32,397 nucleotides of DNA from a virus: IMG/VR virus record IMGVR_UViG_3300043436_002340, positions 1 to 32,397 of that record, one strand, 5' to 3'. Below are positions 1 through 6,956 of the stretch, one piece after another. The notes beneath the pieces are model-generated. The model saw only the letters and a program-made list of their open reading frames with translations, did not search any database and was not told where the DNA came from. A program made the translations under genes and the position numbers. Positions within the stretch are counted from its first letter, which is position 1; every line of letters begins with the position of its first letter.

Positions 1-127
1 GGGCAACGAGTGGGAAGAGCACGCCTTACTAGAGCTCAAAAAGGCCCTGAAAAGCCCCGACGAAAGTACCGAACTTAAACCCTCTTTTAAACTCTTTAAC
101 GAGTATTTCGGTTGCTCACCTGACGCC
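1..127. repeat. Terminal direct repeat (left copy)
   Basis: Bases 1-127 are identical to 32271-32397. The repeat lies inside the exonuclease coding frame and the reading frame continues correctly when the ends are joined. This means the molecule is circular or circularly permuted with a unique length of 32,270 bp. A length of exactly 127 is a common assembler k-mer size, so I read the overlap as an assembly closure and not as a physical terminal repeat. Confidence 0.95.
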
Positions 128-469
128 TTTATGATTCACCCCGACTTCGGCCCCGTTGGATGCGAAATTAAGTGCCCGTGGAATTCGGTCAACCATTACC
201 TCCATAGCACAGTAACCGACGGCGAGCGGCTTAAATCGGTGAACTCCGATTACTATTGGCAAATCTTGGGGAACTGTCTAACCTTTAACCTCCCCGCGTG
301 GATTTTTGCAAGTTACGACCCGCGCCAACCTGAGCACCGCCGACTACATTACGCGGTAATTGAGCCCGAAATCGAGGAGTTGACCCTATTGTGTGAACGA
401 ATGGAGGCCGCGCACCGAATGAAGCTCGAAGTATTAGAGCAATGGAATAACCCTTTTAAAACCAATTAA
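2..469 (+). CDS. YqaJ-like viral exonuclease (C-terminal part; gene wraps from 32026)
   Basis: This is the 3' part of a gene that starts at 32026; the joined product is 237 aa. It belongs to the YqaJ/lambda-exonuclease nuclease family, which resects dsDNA ends to give 3' single strands for annealing. In the joined protein, an SPDA motif gives Asp123 and EIKCP gives Glu137-x-Lys139, the expected metal-binding and catalytic residues. The N-terminal part has WDKLRLGRFTGSGISALM, typical of the family. A later YYWQILGNCLT segment matches the conserved helix that packs near the active site. It is translated directly after the annealing protein (ATGA overlap), the usual exonuclease/annealase pair. 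The reading frame is open from base 2, so the apparent internal ATG at 131 is not the start. Confidence 0.93.
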   Translation, partial: GNEWEEHALLELKKALKSPDESTELKPSFKLFNEYFGCSPDAFMIHPDFGPVGCEIKCPWNSVNHYLHSTVTDGERLKSVNSDYYWQILGNCLTFNLPAWIFASYDPRQPEHRRLHYAVIEPEIEELTLLCERMEAAHRMKLEVLEQWNNPFKTN

Positions 470-479
470 TTTTTATAAT

Positions 480-905
480 ATGAATAAGAGAAGCCCTTTT
501 AGTTATGTAGCCCGAATTGAGCGGGTGCAAAAATGGATAACCGATAACCCAGGCGTTCACGTTAATGATATGCTAGACGAAATGAGCGACACCCCGCGCG
601 GTACTTTGAGCTCGTTATTGAGTCATATGTTTAGCGCTGGGCACTTATTACGACCCTCAAAAGGTTTTTACACCTTGCCCGAATTAGTGGCGAGCCCTCG
701 TTCGGTAGCGTATGATATTAAAAAGCTAAAAAAATCGCCCAATATTTTCCGCACCATAAAAAATAGAAGCGCAAAGCCAAAAGAACTATACTCTGAAATT
801 CCCCTAAATGCCTCCGAGCCGAATGAAATACACGCCGCCATTGAACTGTTGAAAAGTAACGGTTACAAAATACTAAAGCCGACGACCGAGTTTAAGGAAA
901 TTTAG
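480..905 (+). CDS. Winged-helix DNA-binding-like protein
   Basis: A 141-aa protein of unknown role. Residues ~10-70 look like a winged-helix fold: a helix with RVQKWI, a second helical stretch with NDMLDEM, a likely recognition helix RGTLSSLLSHMFSAGHL, and a short wing ending in KGFYTLP. The C-terminal ~35 residues (IHAAIELLKSNGYKIL) form another predicted helix pair. The gene starts 10 bp after the exonuclease stop and is the last before a 114-bp intergenic stretch with strong RNA pairing potential. It could be a replication accessory protein or a transcription regulator; the sequence does not decide. The fold assignment is by pattern only. Confidence 0.7.
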   Translation: MNKRSPFSYVARIERVQKWITDNPGVHVNDMLDEMSDTPRGTLSSLLSHMFSAGHLLRPSKGFYTLPELVASPRSVAYDIKKLKKSPNIFRTIKNRSAKPKELYSEIPLNASEPNEIHAAIELLKSNGYKILKPTTEFKEI

Positions 906-914
906 TATTATTGC

Positions 915-1016
915 CCCGACACTCAGTTATGAAAATCTTGAATACAGACCGCCGCCGCATTGCCAAAGCCTAAGTCGGGCGCTGGGTGTCCCTTGCGTGC
1001 GGTGGTCGTATTTTTT
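915..1016 (+). promoter_or_regulatory. Candidate structured RNA leader with Arg-rich leader peptide
   Basis: The gap before the replication gene is GC-richer than its surroundings and has three good pairings. GACACTCAG (918-926) pairs with CTGGGTGTC (982-990), 9 bp with one G-U. GACCGCCGC (947-955) pairs with GCGGTGGTC (999-1007), 9 bp with one G-U, and is followed by a T6 run at 1011-1016. CCCGAC (915-920) pairs with GTCGGG (974-979) and competes with the first helix. The first two helices interleave, so they would form a pseudoknot or be mutually exclusive. The pairing was found by eye and has not been folded energetically. Confidence 0.4.
929..973 (+). CDS. Possible 14-aa leader peptide MKILNTDRRRIAKA
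   Basis: A short ATG-to-TAA frame inside the structured leader. It contains three consecutive CGC Arg codons (residues 8-10) exactly in the segment that can pair with 999-1007. Ribosome position on these codons would control which downstream helix forms, as in classical attenuation leaders. No homology is claimed and the frame is short enough to be chance. It is listed because its placement is suggestive. Confidence 0.25.
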   Translation: MKILNTDRRRIAKA

Positions 1017-1019
1017 AAA

Positions 1020-1631
1020 ATGAGAACATATTGCGTCTTTTACCGCTCTTTTTATGAGGCTCTTTCTGAGCTCCCCGAAAAGAACCAACTCGAAATTTAT
1101 CGAGCCATTTTTGAACTCTCACTAAACGAAAATCGTATCGAATTAACAGGACTTTCGAAAACTATTTTTACTCTTATCGAGCCTCAGGTTTTGGCTAATT
1201 TACAGCGTTTCAAGAACGGAAGCAAACCAAAAGAAAAGCGAAATGGAAGCGAAACGGAAGCGAAAAAAAAGCAAACCAAAAGCGAACCTGAAGCTAATAA
1301 GAATAAGAATAAGAATGAGAATAAGAAAGATAATGAGAATAAGAAAAAGAATTTAGAACCGCCAACCCTTGAGGAGGTTAAACAATGGTTTACCGAGCAA
1401 GGCTCAACCGCTGAGCAAGGCGCCAAAGCGTGGCAATACTACACCGACGGGAATTGGCACGATGCAAAGGGTCAACCCGTTAAAAATTGGCGGCAGAAAA
1501 TGAGGGGCGGGCGGTGGCTGGAGGTGAAAGCCCAGCCCCCCCAAACCTCTGAACTTAAACAATACAAACCCTTAGACCTTTATGAACCTGAACCAAACGC
1601 CGAAATTAACGACTTTTTTACCGCCGAGTGA
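1020..1631 (+). CDS. DUF6291-like phage replication protein
   Basis: A 203-aa protein. The N-terminal ~60 residues (FYRSFYEALSELPEKNQLEIYRAIFE, then ELTGLSKTIFTLIEPQ) resemble the DUF6291 family of Bacteroidota phages. A Lys/Asn/Glu linker of about 40 residues follows, built from short AAGAAT-like repeats. The C-terminal part (GAKAWQYYTDGNWHDAKGQPVKNWRQKM) resembles the C-termini of phage replication initiators and helicase-loader proteins. It overlaps the DnaB gene by 50 bp, so a role in loading the helicase is a reasonable inference. I chose the ATG at 1020 because the frame upstream opens only from a TTG at 960 and the domain starts at residue 1 of the ATG product. Confidence 0.75.
   Translation: MRTYCVFYRSFYEALSELPEKNQLEIYRAIFELSLNENRIELTGLSKTIFTLIEPQVLANLQRFKNGSKPKEKRNGSETEAKKKQTKSEPEANKNKNKNENKKDNENKKKNLEPPTLEEVKQWFTEQGSTAEQGAKAWQYYTDGNWHDAKGQPVKNWRQKMRGGRWLEVKAQPPQTSELKQYKPLDLYEPEPNAEINDFFTAE
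1294..1351 (+). repeat. Degenerate AAGAAT/GAGAAT short tandem repeat
   Basis: A run of degenerate 6-bp units (AAGAAT, AATAAG, GAGAAT) inside the replication gene. It encodes the Asn-Lys-rich linker between the N- and C-terminal domains. Units slip in frame because the period is 6. Strand slippage here would change linker length without frameshifting. Confidence 0.7.
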
Positions 1632-2943
1632 CGTAGAACTTGAACGAATGGTGTTAGGAGCCGTTTTACTCGATTTTAAGGCACTTTCTCGCGTCGAAGG
1701 TATATTGACCTCAGAAAAGTTTTTCGATGCCCGTAATGAGGCTGTAATGCAATCAATCCAAACGCTCAAAAATGAAAACGAGCCGATTGATATTTTGACC
1801 GTAACCCAAACGCTCAGAAAACGCCAAAAATTAACCGAGGCGGGCGGCGCTCAATACGTGGCCTCACTAACTAACCGCGTGGCTTCAACTGCTAACCTTG
1901 AAACGTGGGCGCTCCATTTAACTGAAATGTACTTAAAACGGGAGCTGAGCAAACGCGCCGCCCTTATGGCTGAGCTTTCACTAGCACCCGAAAACGACCC
2001 GTTTGAACTTTACAACCAATTCTCTAGCGAACTAACGGACCTCATTCGCCAAAACCTGAAGGGTGAGGTTAGCCACGTGAGTAATATAACCCCCGAAACT
2101 TCCCACAACATCGAAATGAGGGAAAGAACGGGAATAAGTGGAATACCGACAGGCATTAGAGTAATAGACGGGGTTTTAGGTGGCCACCAACCCGCCGACC
2201 TTATTTACATAGCGGCCCGCCCAGGAATGGGAAAAACGGCTTACGCTCTGAGCGTTATTCTAAACATAGCCCAAAAGGGTAAACCCGTCGCATTTTTTAG
2301 CCTCGAAATGAGCCGAGCCCAAATAGTCTACCGTTTGGCTTCAATGCTGAGCGAAATAAACGCTGAAATTTTAGCAAAACACCGATTAGACCGCGATACG
2401 AAAATTAAATACTACCAAACCGTGGACCAACTAAACGCCCTCCCCATCTATATAGACGATAACGCGGCCTTGAGCGTTCACGAACTTAAAACGCGCGTCC
2501 GTACACTACGCGAAAAATTCAAAATAGAGGCCGTGTTTATTGATTACGTCCAACTAATAGCGGCGGCAAAGAACAAAACGGCCAACCGCGAGCAAGAAGT
2601 AAGCGCGATTAGTCGGGGGCTAAAGTTAATCGCAAAGGAAAATAATATTCCTGTAATAGCACTCGCCCAGCTGAGCCGCTCACTAGAAACAAGGGGCGAC
2701 AAAAGGCCCATGTTATCCGACCTCAGGGACTCGGGAAGCCTTGAGCAAGACGCCGACGTGGTTTGCTTTCTTTACCGAGAGGATTATTATAACAAAGAAA
2801 CCCAAACTAACAACGCCGAGTTCATAATAGCCAAACACCGCAACGGTCGCACGGGTTACGTCCCCGTAAATTTCACCCCCGAAACAATGCACTACACCGA
2901 TATTCAAACCAAACCAATGAATAACGAATCATGGGAACTTTGA
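1582..2943 (+). CDS. dnaB: Replicative DNA helicase, DnaB family
   Basis: A 453-aa hexameric 5'-3' helicase that unwinds the phage replication fork. The N-terminal domain (residues ~15-150) begins with the typical DVELERMVLGAVLLD and contains FFDARNEAVMQSIQTL. The RecA-like domain has Walker A ARPGMGKT (212-219), VAFFSLEMS (236-244), Walker B VFIDYVQLI (318-326), ALAQLSR (360-366) and the LSDLRDSGSLEQDADVV motif (378-394). All key residues are present and the length is normal for the family. Its start lies 50 bp inside the upstream replication gene, so translation is probably coupled. No separate primase is seen in this genome, so priming may rely on the host. Confidence 0.97.
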   Translation: MNLNQTPKLTTFLPPSDVELERMVLGAVLLDFKALSRVEGILTSEKFFDARNEAVMQSIQTLKNENEPIDILTVTQTLRKRQKLTEAGGAQYVASLTNRVASTANLETWALHLTEMYLKRELSKRAALMAELSLAPENDPFELYNQFSSELTDLIRQNLKGEVSHVSNITPETSHNIEMRERTGISGIPTGIRVIDGVLGGHQPADLIYIAARPGMGKTAYALSVILNIAQKGKPVAFFSLEMSRAQIVYRLASMLSEINAEILAKHRLDRDTKIKYYQTVDQLNALPIYIDDNAALSVHELKTRVRTLREKFKIEAVFIDYVQLIAAAKNKTANREQEVSAISRGLKLIAKENNIPVIALAQLSRSLETRGDKRPMLSDLRDSGSLEQDADVVCFLYREDYYNKETQTNNAEFIIAKHRNGRTGYVPVNFTPETMHYTDIQTKPMNNESWEL

Positions 2944-3188
2944 AAAAACAAACAGCAGTAGAGTGGTTAGAAGAAGAATTGGCTAAAAAGCTAAAATTAA
3001 TAGTTTTAAATCAAGATTATCAATTGATGGAAACATTATTTGAACAAGCTAAAGTAATGGAGAAGGAGCAGATGGATATTGTAGCAGGTGATTGGTGGAA
3101 TGAAGGAGCATCCTATATGCACGATGTTAAAAGGAAATATGAATCATTCGAACAATACTATAACGAAACATATGGAGGTGACAAATGA
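2931..3188 (+). CDS. Small conserved-type phage protein of unknown function
   Basis: An 85-aa acidic, mostly helical protein (TAVEWLEEELAKKL, then EQAKVMEKEQMDIVAGDWWNEG). The pattern AVEWLEE...EQAKxMEKEQ is familiar from small proteins in many Bacteroidota phages, without known function. It overlaps the helicase stop by 13 bp. The DNA is distinctly more AT-rich than the helicase gene and marks the start of an AT-rich block that continues to about 4976, which suggests recent acquisition. Confidence 0.8.
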   Translation: MGTLKKQTAVEWLEEELAKKLKLIVLNQDYQLMETLFEQAKVMEKEQMDIVAGDWWNEGASYMHDVKRKYESFEQYYNETYGGDK

Positions 3189-3358
3189 AAGTTTATAAGA
3201 ACAAAACGGGCACGTTTGACGTACTAACACCTACGGGTTTACTGTTTCACGTGAATAAATACCAATGTACACTAATTGGGCGCGTTAACGAAAATTGGAA
3301 GCATAACGAGAAGCAGCTAACCCGAATACCTCGGGAGGTTGCAAAATTTTTTTATTGA
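3185..3358 (+). CDS. Small hypothetical protein (57 aa)
   Basis: A 57-aa frame, MKVYKNKTGTFDVL..., ending AKFFY. It overlaps the preceding gene by an ATGA junction, which supports real translation. The composition is basic and beta-prone (FDVLTPTGLLFHV, QCTLIGRV), with no recognisable domain. It is followed within the next 40 bp by the methyltransferase start. Confidence 0.65.
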   Translation: MKVYKNKTGTFDVLTPTGLLFHVNKYQCTLIGRVNENWKHNEKQLTRIPREVAKFFY

Positions 3359-3396
3359 GAAACACTATTAAACAATATAACATAAACACAATTAAA

Positions 3397-4281
3397 ATGA
3401 AAAATTTTGATTTATTTGGAAACGAAATAATTAGTGACCCATTATTAAGGGAAAAATTTATGGAGCCACCATTTAGCGTCCTGGATACAAAAGGTGGCGA
3501 TTGGCAAAACCGTAAACGCCAATGGAAAAAGTTAGGTATTGAAAGTCATTTAGGTAGGGATGCTGAATGTATGCCCTCTCAATTTGGTAGCGTATTAGAC
3601 GAAAACGGCTTTGACCAATACGGAAGAAAGCCAATGACTGGAATTAGTGTGTTTGACCCCGCCCTTTGTGAATTAATTTATAATTGGTATTGTCCCACGG
3701 GTGGGAGTATTTTGGACCCATTTGCGGGCGGTTCAGTGCGTGGAATCGTTGCTAATTATTTGGGATACAATTACACAGGAATTGATATACGCCAGGAGCA
3801 AATTGATAGTAACCGCGAACAGGCTTTAAAATTATTACCTGTAAACAAACAGCCTCAATATTACGTAGGTGATAGTAACGAAATGATTGAAACACTTTTG
3901 CCTCAATACGATTTGCTATTTAGTTGCCCACCATATGCGGATTTAGAGGTTTACAGCGATAACCCCAAAGACTTGAGCGTTATGAATTACGAGGAATTTA
4001 TAAATATTTATAGCCAAATAATTAAAAAAAGCGTTAAAAAACTAAAAAAAAATGGATACGCGGTATTTGTGGTAGGTGATATTCGTGATAAAAAAGGCTA
4101 TTATCGTGATTTTATTAGCCATACTAAAAAAGCGTTTATTGAGGCGGGAGCGGGTTTGTATAATGAGGCGATTTTATTGCAACCATTAGGAACGGCAATG
4201 TTAAGGGCGGGCAAAATATTTGAGGCTGGAGGAAAATTGACGAAGGTTCACGAAAATGTTTTAATATTTAAAAAACAATAG
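3397..4281 (+). CDS. DNA methyltransferase (amino-methyltransferase type, SCPPY motif)
   Basis: A 294-aa S-adenosylmethionine-dependent DNA methyltransferase. The SAM-binding motif is DPFAGGS (107-113), followed by GYNYTGIDIRQEQI as the second strand with its acidic residue. The catalytic motif IV is SCPPY (176-180) in FSCPPYADLEVYSDNPKDLS, a variant of D/N/S-PP-Y used by N6-adenine and N4-cytosine enzymes. Target specificity cannot be read from sequence. The frame opens at a TTG at 3355 overlapping the previous stop, but the ATG at 3397 precedes the conserved FDLFGNE start and is preferred. The gene is AT-rich and lies 2 bp before a PLP-enzyme-like gene. No restriction endonuclease is adjacent, so this is a solitary phage methylase or part of a modification pathway. 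Confidence 0.88.
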   Translation: MKNFDLFGNEIISDPLLREKFMEPPFSVLDTKGGDWQNRKRQWKKLGIESHLGRDAECMPSQFGSVLDENGFDQYGRKPMTGISVFDPALCELIYNWYCPTGGSILDPFAGGSVRGIVANYLGYNYTGIDIRQEQIDSNREQALKLLPVNKQPQYYVGDSNEMIETLLPQYDLLFSCPPYADLEVYSDNPKDLSVMNYEEFINIYSQIIKKSVKKLKKNGYAVFVVGDIRDKKGYYRDFISHTKKAFIEAGAGLYNEAILLQPLGTAMLRAGKIFEAGGKLTKVHENVLIFKKQ

Positions 4282-4283
4282 AC

Positions 4284-4976
4284 ATGATGATTCTAGAAAA
4301 ACATATGGAGGTTCAGGTTTTACGCGATGATTTATTGCCTGGTGGAACCAAAAGCGTTTTAATGCCTTCCATAATAGGTTCAAATTCAGAATATGTTTAC
4401 GCCTCACCCGTTTACGGCGGTTTTCAAATTGCGTTGGCATCGTATTGTCAGCAAGTAAATAAAAAAGCGACAATTTTTTGCGCTAAAAGGAAAAAACGCC
4501 ACGCCAATACAATAAAATTGATTGAATTGGGAGCAAACGTTATTGAGGTGGAATATGGATATTTAAGTGTTATTGAAAAAAGAGCGCGTGAATACTGCGA
4601 AAAAACGGGAGCTGAAAAATTAGTTTTTGGGGCAAACACTGAACACAATAAAAATATATTGACGGAACGGGTTATTGAGGTTTTAATTCAATTAAAACGG
4701 GAACCCGAGGAAATTTGGTGCGCCATTGGCAGCGGCACTTTAGTAGATGCAATTTTAAAAGCAACTAAAACCGCAAAAATATACGGGGTTCAGGTTGGAA
4801 AAGATTATAAACAAGAGCACCCCCGTTTAACCGTTTTAAAATATCACAAAAGTTTTGAAATGGAAAGTAATTTTAAAAGCTCGTTTCCTTCAATGCCTAA
4901 TTACGACCTAAAAGCGTTTGAGTATTGTATAAAGTATAAAAAAACCGATAATGTTCTATTTTGGAATGTTCTATAA
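4284..4976 (+). CDS. PLP-dependent (fold type II) enzyme-like protein, compact
   Basis: A 230-aa protein resembling 1-aminocyclopropane-1-carboxylate deaminase / D-cysteine desulfhydrase, but about 100 residues shorter. LRDDLLPGGTKSVLMPSI (13-30) corresponds to the family's REDLL..GGNK segment, giving Lys23 as the candidate PLP Schiff-base lysine. The usual QSNHxRA segment is replaced by ASPVYGGFQIALASYC. GSGT (149-152) fits the glycine-rich phosphate-binding loop. The C-terminus ends NVLFWNVL after FPSMPNYDLKAFEY. It is only 2 bp after the SCPPY methyltransferase and has the same AT-rich composition, so the two probably arrived and act together. The substrate is unknown. Amino-acid metabolism or DNA-base hypermodification are both open. 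Confidence 0.7.
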   Translation: MMILEKHMEVQVLRDDLLPGGTKSVLMPSIIGSNSEYVYASPVYGGFQIALASYCQQVNKKATIFCAKRKKRHANTIKLIELGANVIEVEYGYLSVIEKRAREYCEKTGAEKLVFGANTEHNKNILTERVIEVLIQLKREPEEIWCAIGSGTLVDAILKATKTAKIYGVQVGKDYKQEHPRLTVLKYHKSFEMESNFKSSFPSMPNYDLKAFEYCIKYKKTDNVLFWNVL

Positions 4977-4998
4977 AAATCATAAATAGCAGTTATTG

Positions 4999-5535
4999 AT
5001 GAAGCGTTGCAGGGTATGTAAAGAAAAATTTACGCCGACTTACTCGAGGTTGCAAGCCACTTGCACAAAGCCCCAATGCCTAATTGAATGGGGGCGGGTA
5101 ACTGAGCGAAAAAAGGCAAAGCGGGAAATAAAACGGATGCGAGAGAATATAAAAAGTGTTAGCCAGTACCGCCGAGAGTTGCAAAAGGTATTTAACGAAT
5201 TCATTCGCTTGAGGGACTCAAAACAACCTTGCATCAGTTGCGGCCGAACTTTGCCAGCTAAATATGACGCTGGGCACTTTTACAGCGTGGGAAGCTACCC
5301 GAATTTGAGGTTTAACGAGGATAACGTCCACGGCCAATGTGTCGAATGTAATCAGCACAAACATGGGAATCTTTTAGAATACGCCCCGCGCCTTACCGAG
5401 CGAATCGGTTACGAGAGAGCCTCGAAATTAATGATTCTCAGAAACGAGCCTTTGCGACTGGGCCTTGAGGAAATTAAACAATTAACCACACACTATAAAA
5501 AACGCGTGAACGAATGGAAAAAAGAGAACCAATAA
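4999..5535 (+). CDS. ninG: NinG/Rap-like recombination nuclease
   Basis: A 178-aa protein of the lambda NinG (Rap) family, structure-specific endonucleases that act on Holliday junctions and D-loops during phage recombination. The N-terminus has a Cys-rich start (CRVC at 4-7, then C22 and C27). A basic coiled region (ERKKAKREIKRMREN) follows, then an HNH-like zinc module with C78/C81 (CISCGR), His93 in DAGHFYSVGS, and C114/C117 (CVECNQHKHG). These are the family's hallmark blocks. I start at the ATG at 4999; a TTG one codon upstream is also possible. The 3' end overlaps the next methyltransferase gene by 22 bp. It fits functionally with the annealing protein and exonuclease. Confidence 0.92.
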   Translation: MKRCRVCKEKFTPTYSRLQATCTKPQCLIEWGRVTERKKAKREIKRMRENIKSVSQYRRELQKVFNEFIRLRDSKQPCISCGRTLPAKYDAGHFYSVGSYPNLRFNEDNVHGQCVECNQHKHGNLLEYAPRLTERIGYERASKLMILRNEPLRLGLEEIKQLTTHYKKRVNEWKKENQ

Positions 5536-6197
5536 GCCAGGTCACAAACGAGGATTGTATGGAACTAATGGGCCGTTACCCCGACAAATATTTTGAGCTG
5601 GCGATAGTAGACCCGCCGTATGGAATTAAAGAGGATGGTCGTAAATCAGAAAGCCGAGCCGTAAGTAGTCCAAAATGGAAAAACCCAAAACCCAAATATA
5701 CTTTTAAAAATTGGGATAACGAAAGAATGAATAAAAGTTATTTTGACGAATTAAAAAGAGTTTCTAAAAATCAAATAATCTGGGGGGCTAATCACTTCAT
5801 TGAAAATTTAGAGAATGCCAACAGTTCCGCTTGGATAGTTTGGTATAAAAAGCGATTTGATGAAATAAACGATTTTAGCGACTGCGAACTAGCATATACA
5901 AATTTTAAAAAAGGAGTTAGGCTTTTTCATTTTCCGTGGATAGGATTTGGGGCAGTTAACGCAAAAGAAAACAGAATACACCCCACCCAAAAACCCGTTA
6001 AACTTTATGAATGGATTTTAAAGAATTACGCCAAAGAAGGCGATAAAATACTGGACACCCATTTAGGAAGCGGCTCGAGTAGAATTGCCGCCGACAAAAT
6101 GGGCTTCGATTTTTACGCGTGTGAACTCGACCGCGATTATTTCGAGGCTCAGGAAAAACGATTTAAAGAATACAAAAGCCAGCTAATTTTGTTTTAA
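5514..6197 (+). CDS. DNA methyltransferase (DPPY type, N6/N4 class)
   Basis: A 227-aa DNA amino-methyltransferase in permuted motif order. Catalytic DPPYG (33-37) comes first, a putative target-recognition region follows (40-150), then HPTQKPVKLYEWIL (156-169) and the SAM-binding motif DTHLGSGSS (181-189). This order and HPTQKP are typical of solitary phage and Type II methylases. The target sequence is not predictable. By reading, GATC and CCGG do not occur in the genome, so neither is an obvious self-protection target. It starts inside ninG (22-bp overlap) and is followed by an ATG overlapping its TAA. The middle section is more AT-rich than the ends. Confidence 0.92.
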   Translation: MEKREPISQVTNEDCMELMGRYPDKYFELAIVDPPYGIKEDGRKSESRAVSSPKWKNPKPKYTFKNWDNERMNKSYFDELKRVSKNQIIWGANHFIENLENANSSAWIVWYKKRFDEINDFSDCELAYTNFKKGVRLFHFPWIGFGAVNAKENRIHPTQKPVKLYEWILKNYAKEGDKILDTHLGSGSSRIAADKMGFDFYACELDRDYFEAQEKRFKEYKSQLILF

Positions 6198-6358
6198 TGA
6201 GCGCCGAAAGAATTAGTGAACTAAAAGGCGAGCTTTTTATATTAACCGTCCGCCGTTCGCTTCGCCCATCAATGCAAGAAAACGCGCGAATGTGGGCAAT
6301 AATGCGCGAACTTTACGAACTAACAGGAAATGAAATGTATAATTTAAAACCAAAATAA
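6197..6358 (+). CDS. Small hypothetical protein (53 aa)
   Basis: A 53-aa frame starting at an ATG that overlaps the methyltransferase stop (TAATG). It is basic and helical, with LTVRRSLRPSMQENARMWA and a C-terminus YELTGNEMYNLKPK. The LTGNxxY ending resembles that of the 65-aa protein at 6759-6956, so the two may share a small module. No known domain is recognised. Confidence 0.7.
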   Translation: MSAERISELKGELFILTVRRSLRPSMQENARMWAIMRELYELTGNEMYNLKPK

Positions 6359-6360
6359 AC

Positions 6361-6606
6361 ATGAGCACTTTTACACACAAAGAAGGAGCGGGCTCGCTCT
6401 TCAAAAACGAAAAGAAAACGGCCGAAAATCAACCCGACTACCGAGGCGAAATCATGCTAAAAGGCGAAACGCTTATTCTTGCTGGCTGGGTGAAAGAAAG
6501 TAAAACAGGCAAAAAATTCGTAAGCCTGAAAGTTGAGGCCCAGGGCCAAAAAGCTGAGGCCAAAACCGCAACCCCTGAAGCAAAAAACGACGATTTGCCT
6601 TTTTAA
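6361..6606 (+). CDS. Putative SSB-like / DUF736-like DNA-binding protein
   Basis: An 81-aa protein. Residues ~10-58 (GSLFKNEKKTAENQPDYRGEI, then LILAGWVKESKTGKKFVSLKV) form a short beta-rich domain like small DUF736-type proteins found among phage replication genes. A Lys/Ala/Glu-rich linker follows, and the last residues are NDDLPF. That ending closely resembles the acidic-hydrophobic tip of bacterial single-stranded DNA-binding proteins (DDDIPF), which recruits other replication proteins. A role in coating single strands or recruiting host factors is inferred from this tip and from the replication-operon context; the core domain is not a clear OB-fold by eye. Confidence 0.65.
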   Translation: MSTFTHKEGAGSLFKNEKKTAENQPDYRGEIMLKGETLILAGWVKESKTGKKFVSLKVEAQGQKAEAKTATPEAKNDDLPF

Positions 6607-6609
6607 AAA

Positions 6610-6762
6610 ATGAGCCTAAAAACGTTAATTGAGCAACTAGATTCGATAGCCTCGAATTATAACGAGAAAAACGTGCAAATGAGCGACGGCCTCCGTAATT
6701 ATTTACGGGGGCTTCGCCAAGCGCGACACCTCGCCCAAAATCTTTTAGATAAAGAACTTTGA
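6610..6762 (+). CDS. Small hypothetical protein (50 aa)
   Basis: A 50-aa helical protein, MSLKTLIEQLDSIASNYNEK..., ending QNLLDKEL. It lies 3 bp after the SSB-like gene, and its TGA overlaps the TTG start of the next gene (TTGA), consistent with a translated, coupled frame. There is no recognisable domain. Confidence 0.6.
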   Translation: MSLKTLIEQLDSIASNYNEKNVQMSDGLRNYLRGLRQARHLAQNLLDKEL

Positions 6763-6956
6763 AACCATTGAATTTTAATAAAGCCCTTTTGGATGAGCTG
6801 GAAATAAGAACCCTCAGGGCTGAGCGGCGCCACCTTTATAATCAGCTTTTAGAAATTGATTCGAGGGACGGTATGAAATACGTGAACATAGCGCACCGCC
6901 TCGATATAATCAATAAAAAACTGTTTAAACTGACAGGAAACGCTATTTACCGTTAA
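6759..6956 (+). CDS. Small helical hypothetical protein (65 aa)
   Basis: A 65-aa helical protein with LLDELEIRTLRAERRHLYNQLLEIDS and the ending KKLFKLTGNAIYR. The proposed start is a TTG overlapping the upstream TGA; a second TTG four codons in is an alternative. It is the last gene of the early operon. Its TAA overlaps the stop codon of the convergent endolysin gene by 2 bp, so there is no room for a terminator between the two operons. Confidence 0.7.
   Translation: MKPLNFNKALLDELEIRTLRAERRHLYNQLLEIDSRDGMKYVNIAHRLDIINKKLFKLTGNAIYR

Noticed and set aside
1-127. Physical direct terminal repeat used for packaging
   Set aside because: The length equals a common assembly k-mer and the copy is inside a coding gene that reads through the join; circular closure explains it fully.
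960-1019. Longer replication protein starting at TTG 960
   Set aside because: The extra residues do not resemble the family's N-terminus and overlap the paired RNA segments; the ATG at 1020 fits better.
3355-3396. Methyltransferase start at TTG 3355
   Set aside because: The added 14 residues are low-complexity Asn/Ile/Lys, and the ATG at 3397 directly precedes the conserved start.
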